Positions 18,673 to 26,824 of a stretch of DNA of 64,000 nucleotides are shown in pieces. Source of the DNA: an uncultured Alphaproteobacteria bacterium (lineage in GTDB: Bacteria; Pseudomonadota; Alphaproteobacteria; HIMB59; GCA-002718135); assembly GCA_902602515.1 (NCBI GenBank), contig CACKRG010000002.1, positions 51,761 through 115,760 on the forward strand. The letters run 5' to 3'. Made by a program: the position numbers and the translations under genes. The first letter of the stretch is position 1; every line of letters starts with the position of its first letter. The notes beneath the pieces were generated by a model. That model made no database searches, was not told the DNA's origin, and was given only the letters and a program-made list of their open reading frames with translations.

Positions 18673-19926
18673 ATGATGGGTAATAGCAACCAAAGTTCTT
18701 TATTTACACCAATATTAATTGCAGGAAGTTTAATTCTTTTATTAGGTTTTGCAATCAGATCAACATTTGGTTTATTTCAGATACCAATTGCTGAAGAATT
18801 TATGTGGGCTCGATCTGAATTTTCACTAGCAATAGCAATACAAAATTTAGCGTGGGGAATTGGAACACCGCTATTTAGTGCTTTTGCAGAAAAATACGGG
18901 GATAGAAAGGCTATAACTTTAGGATTAATTCTATATGCTTTAGGTGTTTTTATTAGCTCAACTGCTAGTAGTCCAGAAGCTCATCAATTTTTAAATGTTC
19001 TTATAGGTTTTGGAATAGCTGGAAGTGGGTTTGGTCCAATCTTGGGTGTAGTTGGGAGAACTTCATCTGCAGAAAATAGATCGCTGGCACTTGGTATAAC
19101 AACAGCTGCTGGTTCAGCTGGACAAGTTGTTGGACCTCCTTTTGCAGCAATGCTTTTATCAATGATGCCTTGGTCATCAGTTTTTGAAATATTTGCTATC
19201 ATAAGTATTTTAACAATAATTTTAGTTCCAATACTTAAATCAGACAATAAATACACGATGAAAATTTCAGATGAAAAAATGAGTGACGCTCTTTTAGAAG
19301 CAATAAAAGATCCAACTTATATAATGTTGTTTTTAGGTTTTTTTTCTTGTGGTTTCCAACTTGCTTTTATCACAGCACACTTTCCAGCATTTATAGCTGA
19401 GTCGAGCAGTCCTATAATGCAAGGCAGTGTTATTAGTTATGTTTGTAATTCTATGGAAGGTTTAGGAGCTCTTTCAATTGCACTCATCGGTTTGTTTAAT
19501 ATTCTTGGATCAGTTTTAGCGGGTGCGTTGGGCAAAGGTAATTCAAAAAAATATTTTTTAGCACTAATTTATACTGGCAGAACTTTAGCATCTATATTAT
19601 TTATAATTTTACCAATCACACCTGTAAGTATTGTAATTTTTTCAATAGTAATGGGTTCTTTATGGTTAGCAACTGTTCCTCTTACGGCTGGTATTATTGG
19701 ATATATTTATGGCTTAAAATATATGGGGACACTTTATGGTATAGTTTTTTTATCTCATCAAGTTGGATCATTTGTAGGTGTTTGGTTAGGTGGCTGGTTT
19801 TATGATTTATATGGAAGTTATAATATTGTGTGGTGGGTAGGTATAGGTGTTGGAGCATTTTCTGCCATAATTCATTTACCAGTAAAAGAAAAACCATTAC
19901 TAGACAGAAAGTTAGTAACAACTTAA
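18673..19926 (+). CDS. MFS transporter, monocarboxylate/oxalate-formate type
   Basis: 417 residues with about 12 membrane helices. The first helix segment FAIRSTFGLFQIPIAEEF and ARSEFSLAIAIQNLAWG are typical of the OFA/MCT-like bacterial carriers for small organic anions, as is the loop EKYGDRKA after helix 2. The substrate is not known. The start could be either of two adjacent ATGs. It follows gcrA by 33 bp and may have its own promoter. Confidence 0.82.
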   Translation: MMGNSNQSSLFTPILIAGSLILLLGFAIRSTFGLFQIPIAEEFMWARSEFSLAIAIQNLAWGIGTPLFSAFAEKYGDRKAITLGLILYALGVFISSTASSPEAHQFLNVLIGFGIAGSGFGPILGVVGRTSSAENRSLALGITTAAGSAGQVVGPPFAAMLLSMMPWSSVFEIFAIISILTIILVPILKSDNKYTMKISDEKMSDALLEAIKDPTYIMLFLGFFSCGFQLAFITAHFPAFIAESSSPIMQGSVISYVCNSMEGLGALSIALIGLFNILGSVLAGALGKGNSKKYFLALIYTGRTLASILFIILPITPVSIVIFSIVMGSLWLATVPLTAGIIGYIYGLKYMGTLYGIVFLSHQVGSFVGVWLGGWFYDLYGSYNIVWWVGIGVGAFSAIIHLPVKEKPLLDRKLVTT

Positions 19927-19960
19927 TAATAATATAATAATATTTTGACTATATAAAAAA

Positions 19961-20080
19961 ATGGATGAAAAAAAGATAATAAGAAATTTAATAATTGTAA
20001 TATTCTTTCTTGTAATTATTTACTCATTGTTAAGAGTTGGCGCTGGTCTTGATTTAAGTTTAGGCCCATATTTAAAATAA
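19961..20080 (+). CDS. small single-pass membrane protein
   Basis: 39 codons, ATG at 19961, stop at 20078-20080. A charged N terminus (DEKKIIRN) precedes one hydrophobic helix (residues 10-24) and a short tail ending GPYLK. It lies between the MFS transporter and the SDR gene on the same strand, 7 bases before the latter. Family not recognised. The length and clear TM pattern make it more likely real than chance. Confidence 0.55.
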   Translation: MDEKKIIRNLIIVIFFLVIIYSLLRVGAGLDLSLGPYLK

Positions 20081-20087
20081 TTATAAA

Positions 20088-20786
20088 ATGAATAAAGTTG
20101 CTGTTCTAATTGCTGCAGGAAGTGGCATGGGTGCTGATGCTGCTAAGGCGTTAGCTAAAGATGGGTTTAAAATTGCTATAATGTCTTCTTCTGGAAAGGG
20201 AGAAAAATTAGCAAAGAAATTAAAAGGAATAGGATTTACCGGATCAAATTTAAATTCAAAAAACATAAAAGAATTTATAAATAAGGTTGTTGAAAAATGG
20301 GGAAGAATTGATGTTTTAGTTAATAGTGCCGGACATGGACCCAAAGGTAATATATTAAAAATTACTGATCAAGAATGGGTTAAAGGTATGGAAATATATT
20401 TTTTAAATGTGGTTAGGGCATTGAGGTTTATAACACCTATAATGAAAAAACAAAAAGGTGGATCAATAATTAATATATCAACTTATGCTACTTTTGAACC
20501 TGAAAAAAATTTTCCTACATCTGGAGTTATGAGAGCTGGCCTTTCCTCTTTTACAAAAATTTATGCTGATGAATATGCCAAGTTTAATATTCGTATTAAT
20601 AATATTTTGCCAGGTTTCATAGATAGCTTAAATACAAAAGAGGAATTTATAAAAAGAATTCCACTAAATCGAATTGGAAAAGTAAGTGAGATTTCAGCAG
20701 TTGTCAGACTACTTTCTTCAAAAGGGGGTTCATACATTACAGGGCAAAATATAAAAGTAGACGGTGGTATAACAAGATCAGTTTAG
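20088..20786 (+). CDS. short-chain dehydrogenase/reductase with altered active site
   Basis: 232 residues. The Rossmann glycines are present as AGSGMG (10-15), with NSAG at 79-82 and Ser131 in INISTYA, and the C-terminal YITGQNIKVDGG is typical of SDR enzymes. However, the canonical catalytic Tyr-x-x-x-Lys is missing: where it should be, the sequence reads NFPTSGVMRAG (141-151). It may be a subgroup using other residues, or a non-catalytic binder. It is followed 7 bases later by panB. Confidence 0.8.
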   Translation: MNKVAVLIAAGSGMGADAAKALAKDGFKIAIMSSSGKGEKLAKKLKGIGFTGSNLNSKNIKEFINKVVEKWGRIDVLVNSAGHGPKGNILKITDQEWVKGMEIYFLNVVRALRFITPIMKKQKGGSIINISTYATFEPEKNFPTSGVMRAGLSSFTKIYADEYAKFNIRINNILPGFIDSLNTKEEFIKRIPLNRIGKVSEISAVVRLLSSKGGSYITGQNIKVDGGITRSV

Positions 20787-20793
20787 TAATAGG

Positions 20794-21585
20794 ATGAAAA
20801 AAAAGATAATTAAAATTTTGAATAAAAGATTTTACAAGCCAATATCTTGCCTTACAGCTTACTCTTCTTCTGTAGCTAAAATTCTTGATGGTAGAGTAGA
20901 TATGATCCTAATTGGTGATTCTTTAGGAACAACTTTATATAATATGAAAAATACTCAAGGTGTTACACTTGAAATGATGAAAATACATGGAAGAATAGTT
21001 AACAAAAATATTTCTAGTAGTGTGACAGTTTTAGATATGCCTTATAAAACTTACTCAAATAAATCAGTAGCTCTTAAAAACGCTAAAAAACTTTTAGAAT
21101 TTACTAAAGTTAAAATGTTAAAAATTGAAGTTAACAAAAATAATCTAGATGTACTTGAATATTTATCAAATAAAGGAATAAATATGATTGCGCATATTGG
21201 AGTTACACCTCAAAGTTTTAAAGATTTTAGGAAAATAAAAATTGTTGGCAAAACTCATAAAGAAAAGAAAAATTTAGTTAACTTAGCGTTGCATGTAGAA
21301 AATGCAGGAGCTAAATGTATTTTATTAGAATGCATATCAAGAGAAGCTGCTAAAGAAATTACAAGTAAAGTTAAAATTCCAACTATCGGAATTGGATCCT
21401 CCAAATTTTGTGATGGACAAGTATTGGTTTTCGATGATTTTATAAATATTGACGATAATATTAAAATGCCAAGATTTGTAAAAAATTATCTAAACTTTGC
21501 TCAAATAGCAAAAAAAGCTGTTAAAAATTTTGATAATGAAGTTAAAATTGGTAAATTTCCTAGCAATAAATATAGTTATAAATAA
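20794..21585 (+). CDS. panB: 3-methyl-2-oxobutanoate hydroxymethyltransferase
   Basis: 263 residues. It transfers a hydroxymethyl group from methylene-tetrahydrofolate to ketoisovalerate, the first step to pantothenate and CoA. TAYSSSVAKILD, the metal-site IGDSLG, VLDMPYKTYSN and IAHIGVTPQS are clear. panC is not adjacent. The folate donor pool is also served by folD in this window. The 3' end overlaps the convergent carbonic anhydrase gene by 10 bp. Confidence 0.92.
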   Translation: MKKKIIKILNKRFYKPISCLTAYSSSVAKILDGRVDMILIGDSLGTTLYNMKNTQGVTLEMMKIHGRIVNKNISSSVTVLDMPYKTYSNKSVALKNAKKLLEFTKVKMLKIEVNKNNLDVLEYLSNKGINMIAHIGVTPQSFKDFRKIKIVGKTHKEKKNLVNLALHVENAGAKCILLECISREAAKEITSKVKIPTIGIGSSKFCDGQVLVFDDFINIDDNIKMPRFVKNYLNFAQIAKKAVKNFDNEVKIGKFPSNKYSYK

Positions 21586-22217
21586 TTTAATTTTTCAAAC
21601 TTATTACTTTGTCTATTTAAGTACTCAATATTACCAGAACCTATATCAAACCATAAACCGTAAATATTTAATTTATTTTTAAGAATTAAATCATTTACAA
21701 AAGGATAATTTTCTAAGTTGTATATTGAATTAACAATACTAGTTTTTTCAAGAAGACTAGTTGCTTCATCTTCATTATTTAAATTAGTATTATTAATTTT
21801 ATTATAAGCAGGTTCCACAATCTCAATCCATTTATCAAGAAATGAAGTTTGATCATTTTTTTTAGTAAATTTTTTGTATGCAAAATTTATTCCACCACAG
21901 CCTGAGTGACCTAAAATAATTATATTCGAAATTTTTAGAGATTTAAGTGCATACTCAATTGATGATAGAGTTTCACAGTTAGTTTCATTTTTATTAATTG
22001 GTGGAACTAAATTAGCAACATTTCTATGTATAAAAAATTCGCCAACATTAGTATTAAAAATTTTATTAGCATCTACTCTGGAGTCACAACATGAAATGAT
22101 CATAGCTTTAGGTTTTTGACCCTCTTCTGCAAGAGATTTAAGCAGCCCAATTTCCGAAGGAAAATTATTATCTTTCCAATCTTTATATCTCCGAATTAAA
22201 AAATCTGGTAAGTCCAT
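21576..22217 (-). CDS. beta-class carbonic anhydrase
   Basis: 213 residues. It interconverts CO2 and bicarbonate. The zinc ligands and dyad are visible: Cys43, Asp45 and Arg47 in ISCCDSRVD, then His104 and Cys107 in LGHSGCGG. No signal peptide, so cytoplasmic. It stands alone on the minus strand between panB and dusA. Confidence 0.92.
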   Translation of the reverse strand: MDLPDFLIRRYKDWKDNNFPSEIGLLKSLAEEGQKPKAMIISCCDSRVDANKIFNTNVGEFFIHRNVANLVPPINKNETNCETLSSIEYALKSLKISNIIILGHSGCGGINFAYKKFTKKNDQTSFLDKWIEIVEPAYNKINNTNLNNEDEATSLLEKTSIVNSIYNLENYPFVNDLILKNKLNIYGLWFDIGSGNIEYLNRQSNKFEKLNYL

Positions 22218-22266
22218 TTAAAAAATTAGTATATTATATAATTATGATAATTTTTAGTAAATTTTA

Positions 22267-23250
22267 ATGAAAGAGAATAATAATAGAAGATTTTGTGTAG
22301 CGCCTATGATGGGATATACAACACCATATGCAAGAAAACTTTATAGAATTTTATCTAGAAATTCATTTCTTTTTACGGAAATGATACCTGCAAAATCTAT
22401 GATAAATTCAAAAAATAAGGATTTAGTAATCGAAAATAACGACAACAACCCAGTTGCTCTTCAGGTGGGGGGGTCAAATTTGAATGACCTGAAAATTTGC
22501 TCTGAGATAGCTTATAGTTATAACTATGATGAAATTAATTTAAATGTAGGATGTCCAAGTAAGGCAGTACAAAATGGAAAGTTTGGTGCATGTTTGATGA
22601 AAGATAAAGTTCTAGTACGACAATGTTTGGAGTCTCTTCAAAACAACAAAATTATTGTATCACTTAAATGTAGAATTGGATTAGGTAACGAAATGAATTA
22701 TGAATTTTTTGAAGAATTTATTGAAGAAGTATCTAAAAGTGGAATAAAAATTATTTATGTTCATGCAAGAAATGCAATTTTAAGTGGTATAAGTCCAAGT
22801 CAAAATAGAACAATACCTAAACTTGACTATAATTTTGTTCAAAGAATAAAAACTAAATTTCCAGATATTTTATTTATTTTAAATGGTGGTATCAAAAGTT
22901 TACAAGAAGCTAAAGATCTAAGTAATGATTATGATGGAGTTATGGTAGGTCGTTTAATTCAAAATAATCCATTTGTTTTAGCTAGGGTTGATAGTATGTT
23001 CTATAATGATGGAAAAAATACTAGTATTAACGAACAAATTATTTTTGATTACTTTAAATATATTAAAACTAAAGTAGATAATGAGTCAATTTTCAGACTT
23101 TTAAGCCCGATTTTAAATATTTTTTTTGGTGTTCCAAACAGCAAAATTATTAAATCCAGAATAAATGAGCATATGAAAAATCGAAACTTAAATTTAATAG
23201 AAGACATATTTATGCATTTCGTAAAAAAAAATAATTTGTTATTGAATTAG
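22267..23250 (+). CDS. dusA: tRNA-dihydrouridine synthase A
   Basis: 327 residues. This FMN enzyme reduces uridines in the tRNA D loop. It opens with FCVAPMMGYT, has LQVGGSN, NLNVGCPSKAVQNG and the catalytic Cys109 in GKFGACLM, and carries the DusA-type HARNAILSGISPSQNR. The N terminus and motif spacing fit DusA rather than DusB or DusC. It overlaps the convergent pagL-like gene by 4 bp. Confidence 0.9.
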   Translation: MKENNNRRFCVAPMMGYTTPYARKLYRILSRNSFLFTEMIPAKSMINSKNKDLVIENNDNNPVALQVGGSNLNDLKICSEIAYSYNYDEINLNVGCPSKAVQNGKFGACLMKDKVLVRQCLESLQNNKIIVSLKCRIGLGNEMNYEFFEEFIEEVSKSGIKIIYVHARNAILSGISPSQNRTIPKLDYNFVQRIKTKFPDILFILNGGIKSLQEAKDLSNDYDGVMVGRLIQNNPFVLARVDSMFYNDGKNTSINEQIIFDYFKYIKTKVDNESIFRLLSPILNIFFGVPNSKIIKSRINEHMKNRNLNLIEDIFMHFVKKNNLLLN

Positions 23251-23777
23251 TAAGGTATTTGATAGGATAAACTAATGATTTCAACACCTGGATTCTTATC
23301 ACCTAAATTAGCATTTGATATGTGTCCTAAAGATAGGCCAATTCTATTATGATTTTCAAATTTATAGTTTAATTCTAGTGTTGTCCTAAATTGTAAATCA
23401 TTTCCTAGATTTTTTCCATCCCCGTCATCATAAAAGCCTAATCCAAAACTAGGTATAAAAGAAAGACCGCTTGTTTCTCCTTGAAAAAGCTGACCTAGAT
23501 TGTCTTCTATAAAGATCCCCGCCAGGAAGTATGATGCAGAGTCACCTGTATATTCAAAGCCTAGAAAAGGTTTTAAAAAGAAAAAATTATCTTCATTAGG
23601 TCCAATTTCAAAAATACTTTTATCAAAGCGTCTTTCATATCTGAAATCAGAAGTTTGGTTATCTTCTGACCCATCGAACTTGACATCATAAATTCCCAAT
23701 CCGTAGACATTAACACCCTTAGAGAAAGCCGAAGAAGATGTTAATACTAGTGTTAAAGCTATAAATAAAAATCTCAC
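23247..23777 (-). CDS. PagL-like lipid A 3-O-deacylase (outer membrane)
   Basis: 176 residues with a GTG start and a signal peptide (residues 1-19, ending SAFSK). The mature part alternates polar and hydrophobic residues as in an 8-strand beta barrel and ends in an aromatic residue (Tyr176), an outer membrane signature. The catalytic triad of PagL is reproduced with exact spacing: His152, Ser154 and Glu166 (H-x-S, Glu 14 residues after His) in GHISNANLGDKNPGVE. PagL removes the 3-O acyl chain of lipid A. Confidence 0.78.
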   Translation of the reverse strand: MRFLFIALTLVLTSSSAFSKGVNVYGLGIYDVKFDGSEDNQTSDFRYERRFDKSIFEIGPNEDNFFFLKPFLGFEYTGDSASYFLAGIFIEDNLGQLFQGETSGLSFIPSFGLGFYDDGDGKNLGNDLQFRTTLELNYKFENHNRIGLSLGHISNANLGDKNPGVEIISLSYQIPY

Positions 23778-23807
23778 ACTTTTATTTTATTTGAATATCA
23801 AAAATGA

Positions 23808-24671
23808 TCAAACAAAAAATTCTTTATCTTGTTGAGAAATATCTAAAATCGCTTTTTTTAGTTTTTGTAGAGCTTTTGTTTCAATTTGTCTTACTCTTTC
23901 TTTACTTATCTTAAGTTTCTGACCCAATTCATCAAGAGTTATACTTTTTTCTTTAAATTTTCTAAGTTTAATGATTATTTTTTCTCTATCATTAAGAGTG
24001 TCAATTGCTGCGTTTATGAAATCTTTTTTAATTTTTTTATCATTAAAATCCTCATATACTTCTTCAGGGTTTTGACGACTATCAGCTAAAAGCGACATCA
24101 AATCATTTTCACTATCATTGTCTACTTTTTGATTTAAATGCAGATCCCCACCTGTTAGTCTGGATTCCATATTTTGTACTTCCATTGATTTTACATTAAG
24201 CATGTTTGACACCTGATCAATTTCATTTTGACCCATATATTCTCTAGAAACATCGTTAATTTTTTGTTTTATTTTTTTTAAATTAAAAAAAAGTGCCTTT
24301 TGTGATGCTGTAGACCCTGTCCTTACCACCGACCAATTTTTAAGAATATAGTCTTGTATTGAAGCTCTTATCCACCAAGATGCGTAAGTAGATAATCTGA
24401 AGTCTTTTGAGGTATCAAATTTTTCTAGAGCGTGCATTATTCCTAAAACACCCTCATGAATTAAATCATCTATAGGTAATCCGTAGCTTGAGTATTTTCT
24501 TGCATATGAAACAGCTAGCCTTAGATAGGAGTTTAATATTTTTTGAAGAGATCTTGAGTTTTTGTTGTTTTTCCAGTCATTAATTAGATAAAATTCATCT
24601 TCTTTTTCAAGAATTGAAGCTTGCTTAGAAAATTCTACTAGATTATTGTGAAAGTAATTTTTGTTTGGCAT
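23808..24671 (-). CDS. rpoH: heat-shock sigma factor RpoH (sigma-32)
   Basis: 287 residues. Region 2 contains NSYLRLAVSYARKY, LIHEGVLGIMHALEKFD and STYASWWIRASIQDYI; the RpoH box is QKALFFNLKK; region 4 ends with DELGQKLKISKERVRQIE. It directs transcription of chaperone and protease genes. The ATG lies only 5 nt downstream of a possible -10 element (see the promoter at 24677-24706). Confidence 0.95.
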   Translation of the reverse strand: MPNKNYFHNNLVEFSKQASILEKEDEFYLINDWKNNKNSRSLQKILNSYLRLAVSYARKYSSYGLPIDDLIHEGVLGIMHALEKFDTSKDFRLSTYASWWIRASIQDYILKNWSVVRTGSTASQKALFFNLKKIKQKINDVSREYMGQNEIDQVSNMLNVKSMEVQNMESRLTGGDLHLNQKVDNDSENDLMSLLADSRQNPEEVYEDFNDKKIKKDFINAAIDTLNDREKIIIKLRKFKEKSITLDELGQKLKISKERVRQIETKALQKLKKAILDISQQDKEFFV

Positions 24672-24676
24672 ATATA

Positions 24677-24706
24677 GTTATACGTGAAATTAAGGGTTTT
24701 GGATCA
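24677..24706 (-). promoter_or_regulatory. candidate ECF-type promoter of rpoH
   Basis: On the minus strand TGATCC (24706-24701) is followed after 18 nt by TATAAC (24682-24677). TGATCC is the known -35 hexamer of RpoE/ChrR-controlled promoters in Rhodobacter-type bacteria. The start point would fall on or next to the rpoH ATG, giving a leaderless or nearly leaderless mRNA. The hexamer begins with the TGA stop of the gene upstream. Confidence 0.35.
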
Positions 24707-25516
24707 ATCGAATTCAAATAAATCTAATATTTCACCATTTTCTGAGAAAGTTCCAAAATATATCATATTGTTTGTAAGTGGTTGCTTAAATAATGTACAT
24801 ATTACCGTGTTTTTTGACATTTCTAGGTTGTTATTTTTATTTGATTGATAACCTCTAACAATCCTAAGAAACGAGTTATAAGGCTCATCTATTTTAGAAA
24901 AATTTTGATATCCCCACCAAAAACAGTCATTTTGGGCAGATAGAGGTCTAGTAATATCAACGCCTCTATTAACAAAAAGAATTTTTTTTGAGGCAGAGAA
25001 AGCGGCATGTTTTAAACTTAAAAAATAGTCCTTGTGACCATTATTTTGAAGAATTAATTTATTTAATTTTGATGTCCATTTTGAAATAGCAACTGTACCT
25101 GATGATGCGATATCAATTACCTCATCATTTGTAAATCCATATGAATTTAACGTTTTATCAACCCCGTGATCAAACATCCAATTTATAATTTCGACGGGGT
25201 TAGGAGCAATTTGTAATTGGAGAATTTTGCTAAACATTTCTTCCTGTGCACCTCTTAAAAAAATAATAGAGTCTGGCTTTAGTCTAAATTTTGACATCAA
25301 TTTAAATCTCAGATCAAGAACGCTTGTTAGACTTTCTTTAGATGATTTTCCTAGACCAATGATATTTCCTAAAAAAATTAGCTTATCTTTTTTTTCAAAA
25401 TTATTTAAAATAAAATCTTTGATTCCGTTAAAAGATTTAATGTTTGAATGAATAGATCCTATAGCCCAAATCTTAGATGTATCTCTTAGTTCAACAAAGT
25501 TACTTTTAGTACTCAA
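24704..25516 (-). CDS. inactive metallophosphoesterase-like protein
   Basis: 270 residues, TTG start four bases after carD. The layout of a calcineurin-like Ser/Thr phosphatase is recognisable, but the metal ligands are replaced: GDxHG reads GSIHS (20-24), GDxxDRG reads GNIIGLG (50-56), and GNHE reads GAQE (89-92). Later histidines are also changed, as in FVNRGVD where FVHAG is expected. Only His23 remains. Hydrophobic core positions around each motif are kept (AIG, LIFLG, IIFLRG). It is probably a pseudoenzyme with a binding or regulatory role between carD and rpoH. Confidence 0.7.
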   Translation of the reverse strand: MSTKSNFVELRDTSKIWAIGSIHSNIKSFNGIKDFILNNFEKKDKLIFLGNIIGLGKSSKESLTSVLDLRFKLMSKFRLKPDSIIFLRGAQEEMFSKILQLQIAPNPVEIINWMFDHGVDKTLNSYGFTNDEVIDIASSGTVAISKWTSKLNKLILQNNGHKDYFLSLKHAAFSASKKILFVNRGVDITRPLSAQNDCFWWGYQNFSKIDEPYNSFLRIVRGYQSNKNNNLEMSKNTVICTLFKQPLTNNMIYFGTFSENGEILDLFEFD

Positions 25517-25519
25517 TTT

Positions 25520-26020
25520 TTACTTTTTACTTAAAATTTGTTCAATCTTTTCAGTAGATTGAAAGTAATCAGTTTTTTCAACAGCCGCAACTTCTCTTGC
25601 TAAACGTTCAATAGCTACTTGAAACATTTGTCTTTCGCTATAAGATTGCTCAGATTGACTATTTTTTCTAAATAGATCTCTTACCACTTCTGCAATTTTA
25701 ATTGGTTCACCTGAAAATATTTTCGATTCATATTCTTGTGCCCTTCTGCTCCACATTATTCTTCTAATTTTTGGTTTTAACTTAAGAGTAGTAAAAACAT
25801 CTTCAACTATTTTTTTTGAAGAAATTTTTCTTAAACCTACTTCATCTTGTTTATCTACAGGTACTCTAATGGTTAATTTAGCTTGCTCCATTTTTACAAC
25901 ATAAAATTTTGTTTTTATTGTTCCAATTTCCATATTTTCTAACTTAATAACCTCACCTACACCATGTTTAGGATAAACAACTATTTCACCAATCTTAAAT
26001 TCATTATTCTTTTTTTTCAT
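25520..26020 (-). CDS. CarD family transcriptional regulator
   Basis: 166 residues. The N-terminal RNA-polymerase interaction domain is plain (GEIVVYPKHGVGEV, then KMEQAKLTIRVPVDK), followed by a helical DNA-binding part with MWSRRAQEYESKIFSG. CarD-type proteins stabilise the open promoter complex, often at rRNA promoters. It abuts fdxA with no gap. The adjacency of carD and fdxA is common in alphaproteobacteria. Confidence 0.92.
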   Translation of the reverse strand: MKKKNNEFKIGEIVVYPKHGVGEVIKLENMEIGTIKTKFYVVKMEQAKLTIRVPVDKQDEVGLRKISSKKIVEDVFTTLKLKPKIRRIMWSRRAQEYESKIFSGEPIKIAEVVRDLFRKNSQSEQSYSERQMFQVAIERLAREVAAVEKTDYFQSTEKIEQILSKK

Positions 26021-26353
26021 TTAGCTTCCTGGTTTTTCACTAAAGTATTTCTCAAACTTATTTTCAATATTTTGCCATTTTTCAGCATCTTTTGGAGGTT
26101 CTTTTTTTTCATTTATATTAGGCCACAATTCAGAGTATTTTCTGTTAATTTCCGCCCATTTTTCTGCTCCATCTTCAGTGTCTGAAAAAATGGCTTCAAC
26201 AGGACATTCAGGTTCACAGACTCCACAATCAATACATTCATCTGGATGTATAACTAGCATATTTTCACCTTCGTAAAAACAATCAACTGGACAGACTTCT
26301 ACACAATCCATGTGTTTACATTTAATACATTTTTCATCTACAACGTAAGTCAT
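26021..26353 (-). CDS. fdxA: seven-iron ferredoxin FdxA
   Basis: 110 residues. The cysteine pattern [17 protein letters not shown] and [12 protein letters not shown] fits a 3Fe-4S plus 4Fe-4S ferredoxin of the FdxA type, with the long C-terminal tail ([15 protein letters not shown]) of that family. It is a low-potential electron carrier in the cytoplasm; its partners are not shown by the context. Its ATG overlaps the stop of the TerB-like gene by one base. Confidence 0.93.
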   Translation of the reverse strand: MTYVVDEKCIKCKHMDCVEVCPVDCFYEGENMLVIHPDECIDCGVCEPECPVEAIFSDTEDGAEKWAEINRKYSELWPNINEKKEPPKDAEKWQNIENKFEKYFSEKPGS

Positions 26354-26802
26354 TATTTACTTGATATATTATTTAGAGCTCTTTTTCTTGCATTTCCAGA
26401 GTTAACATCTGAAATATATAGTAAACCAGCTAAACGCCGAATAAGACTTGATTCATAGTCATGTAATTTTCCATCTGACAAAACAATCTCCCAAAGTATT
26501 TCAAGTAATAATAGTTTTTTTTCTTCAGAATATTCCTTATTTATTTTTGATGTGTAAAAATGTAATGATTTAGAATTATCTCTATTTTCGATTGCTTTAT
26601 TTAGGATATTAATTACATCATCTGGACTTTCATTGAATACGTTTACAAGCACTGAATTTATTTTTTCTTTTTCATTTTGATCGATTACTCCGTCAGTGTT
26701 GGCAGCCTCTATCATCAAACCACAAAGTAATTCTAAATTATTATTAATATCAGATTCATCTCTATCTTTACTATCAAAAAAATTTTTAAGTATATTCAAC
26801 AA
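26353..26802 (-). CDS. TerB-like domain protein
   Basis: 149 residues. A TTG start is assumed because no ATG precedes the conserved part. The core [20 protein letters not shown] (26-45) and the later [19 protein letters not shown] match the TerB/DjlA helical domain with its acidic metal-binding turns. TerB domains occur in tellurite-resistance and co-chaperone proteins, but the specific job here is unknown. It lies between the helicase and fdxA and is probably co-transcribed. Confidence 0.75.
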   Translation of the reverse strand: MLNILKNFFDSKDRDESDINNNLELLCGLMIEAANTDGVIDQNEKEKINSVLVNVFNESPDDVINILNKAIENRDNSKSLHFYTSKINKEYSEEKKLLLLEILWEIVLSDGKLHDYESSLIRRLAGLLYISDVNSGNARKRALNNISSK

Positions 26803-26824
26803 TTTATTTCTCTTGTTTTATCCT

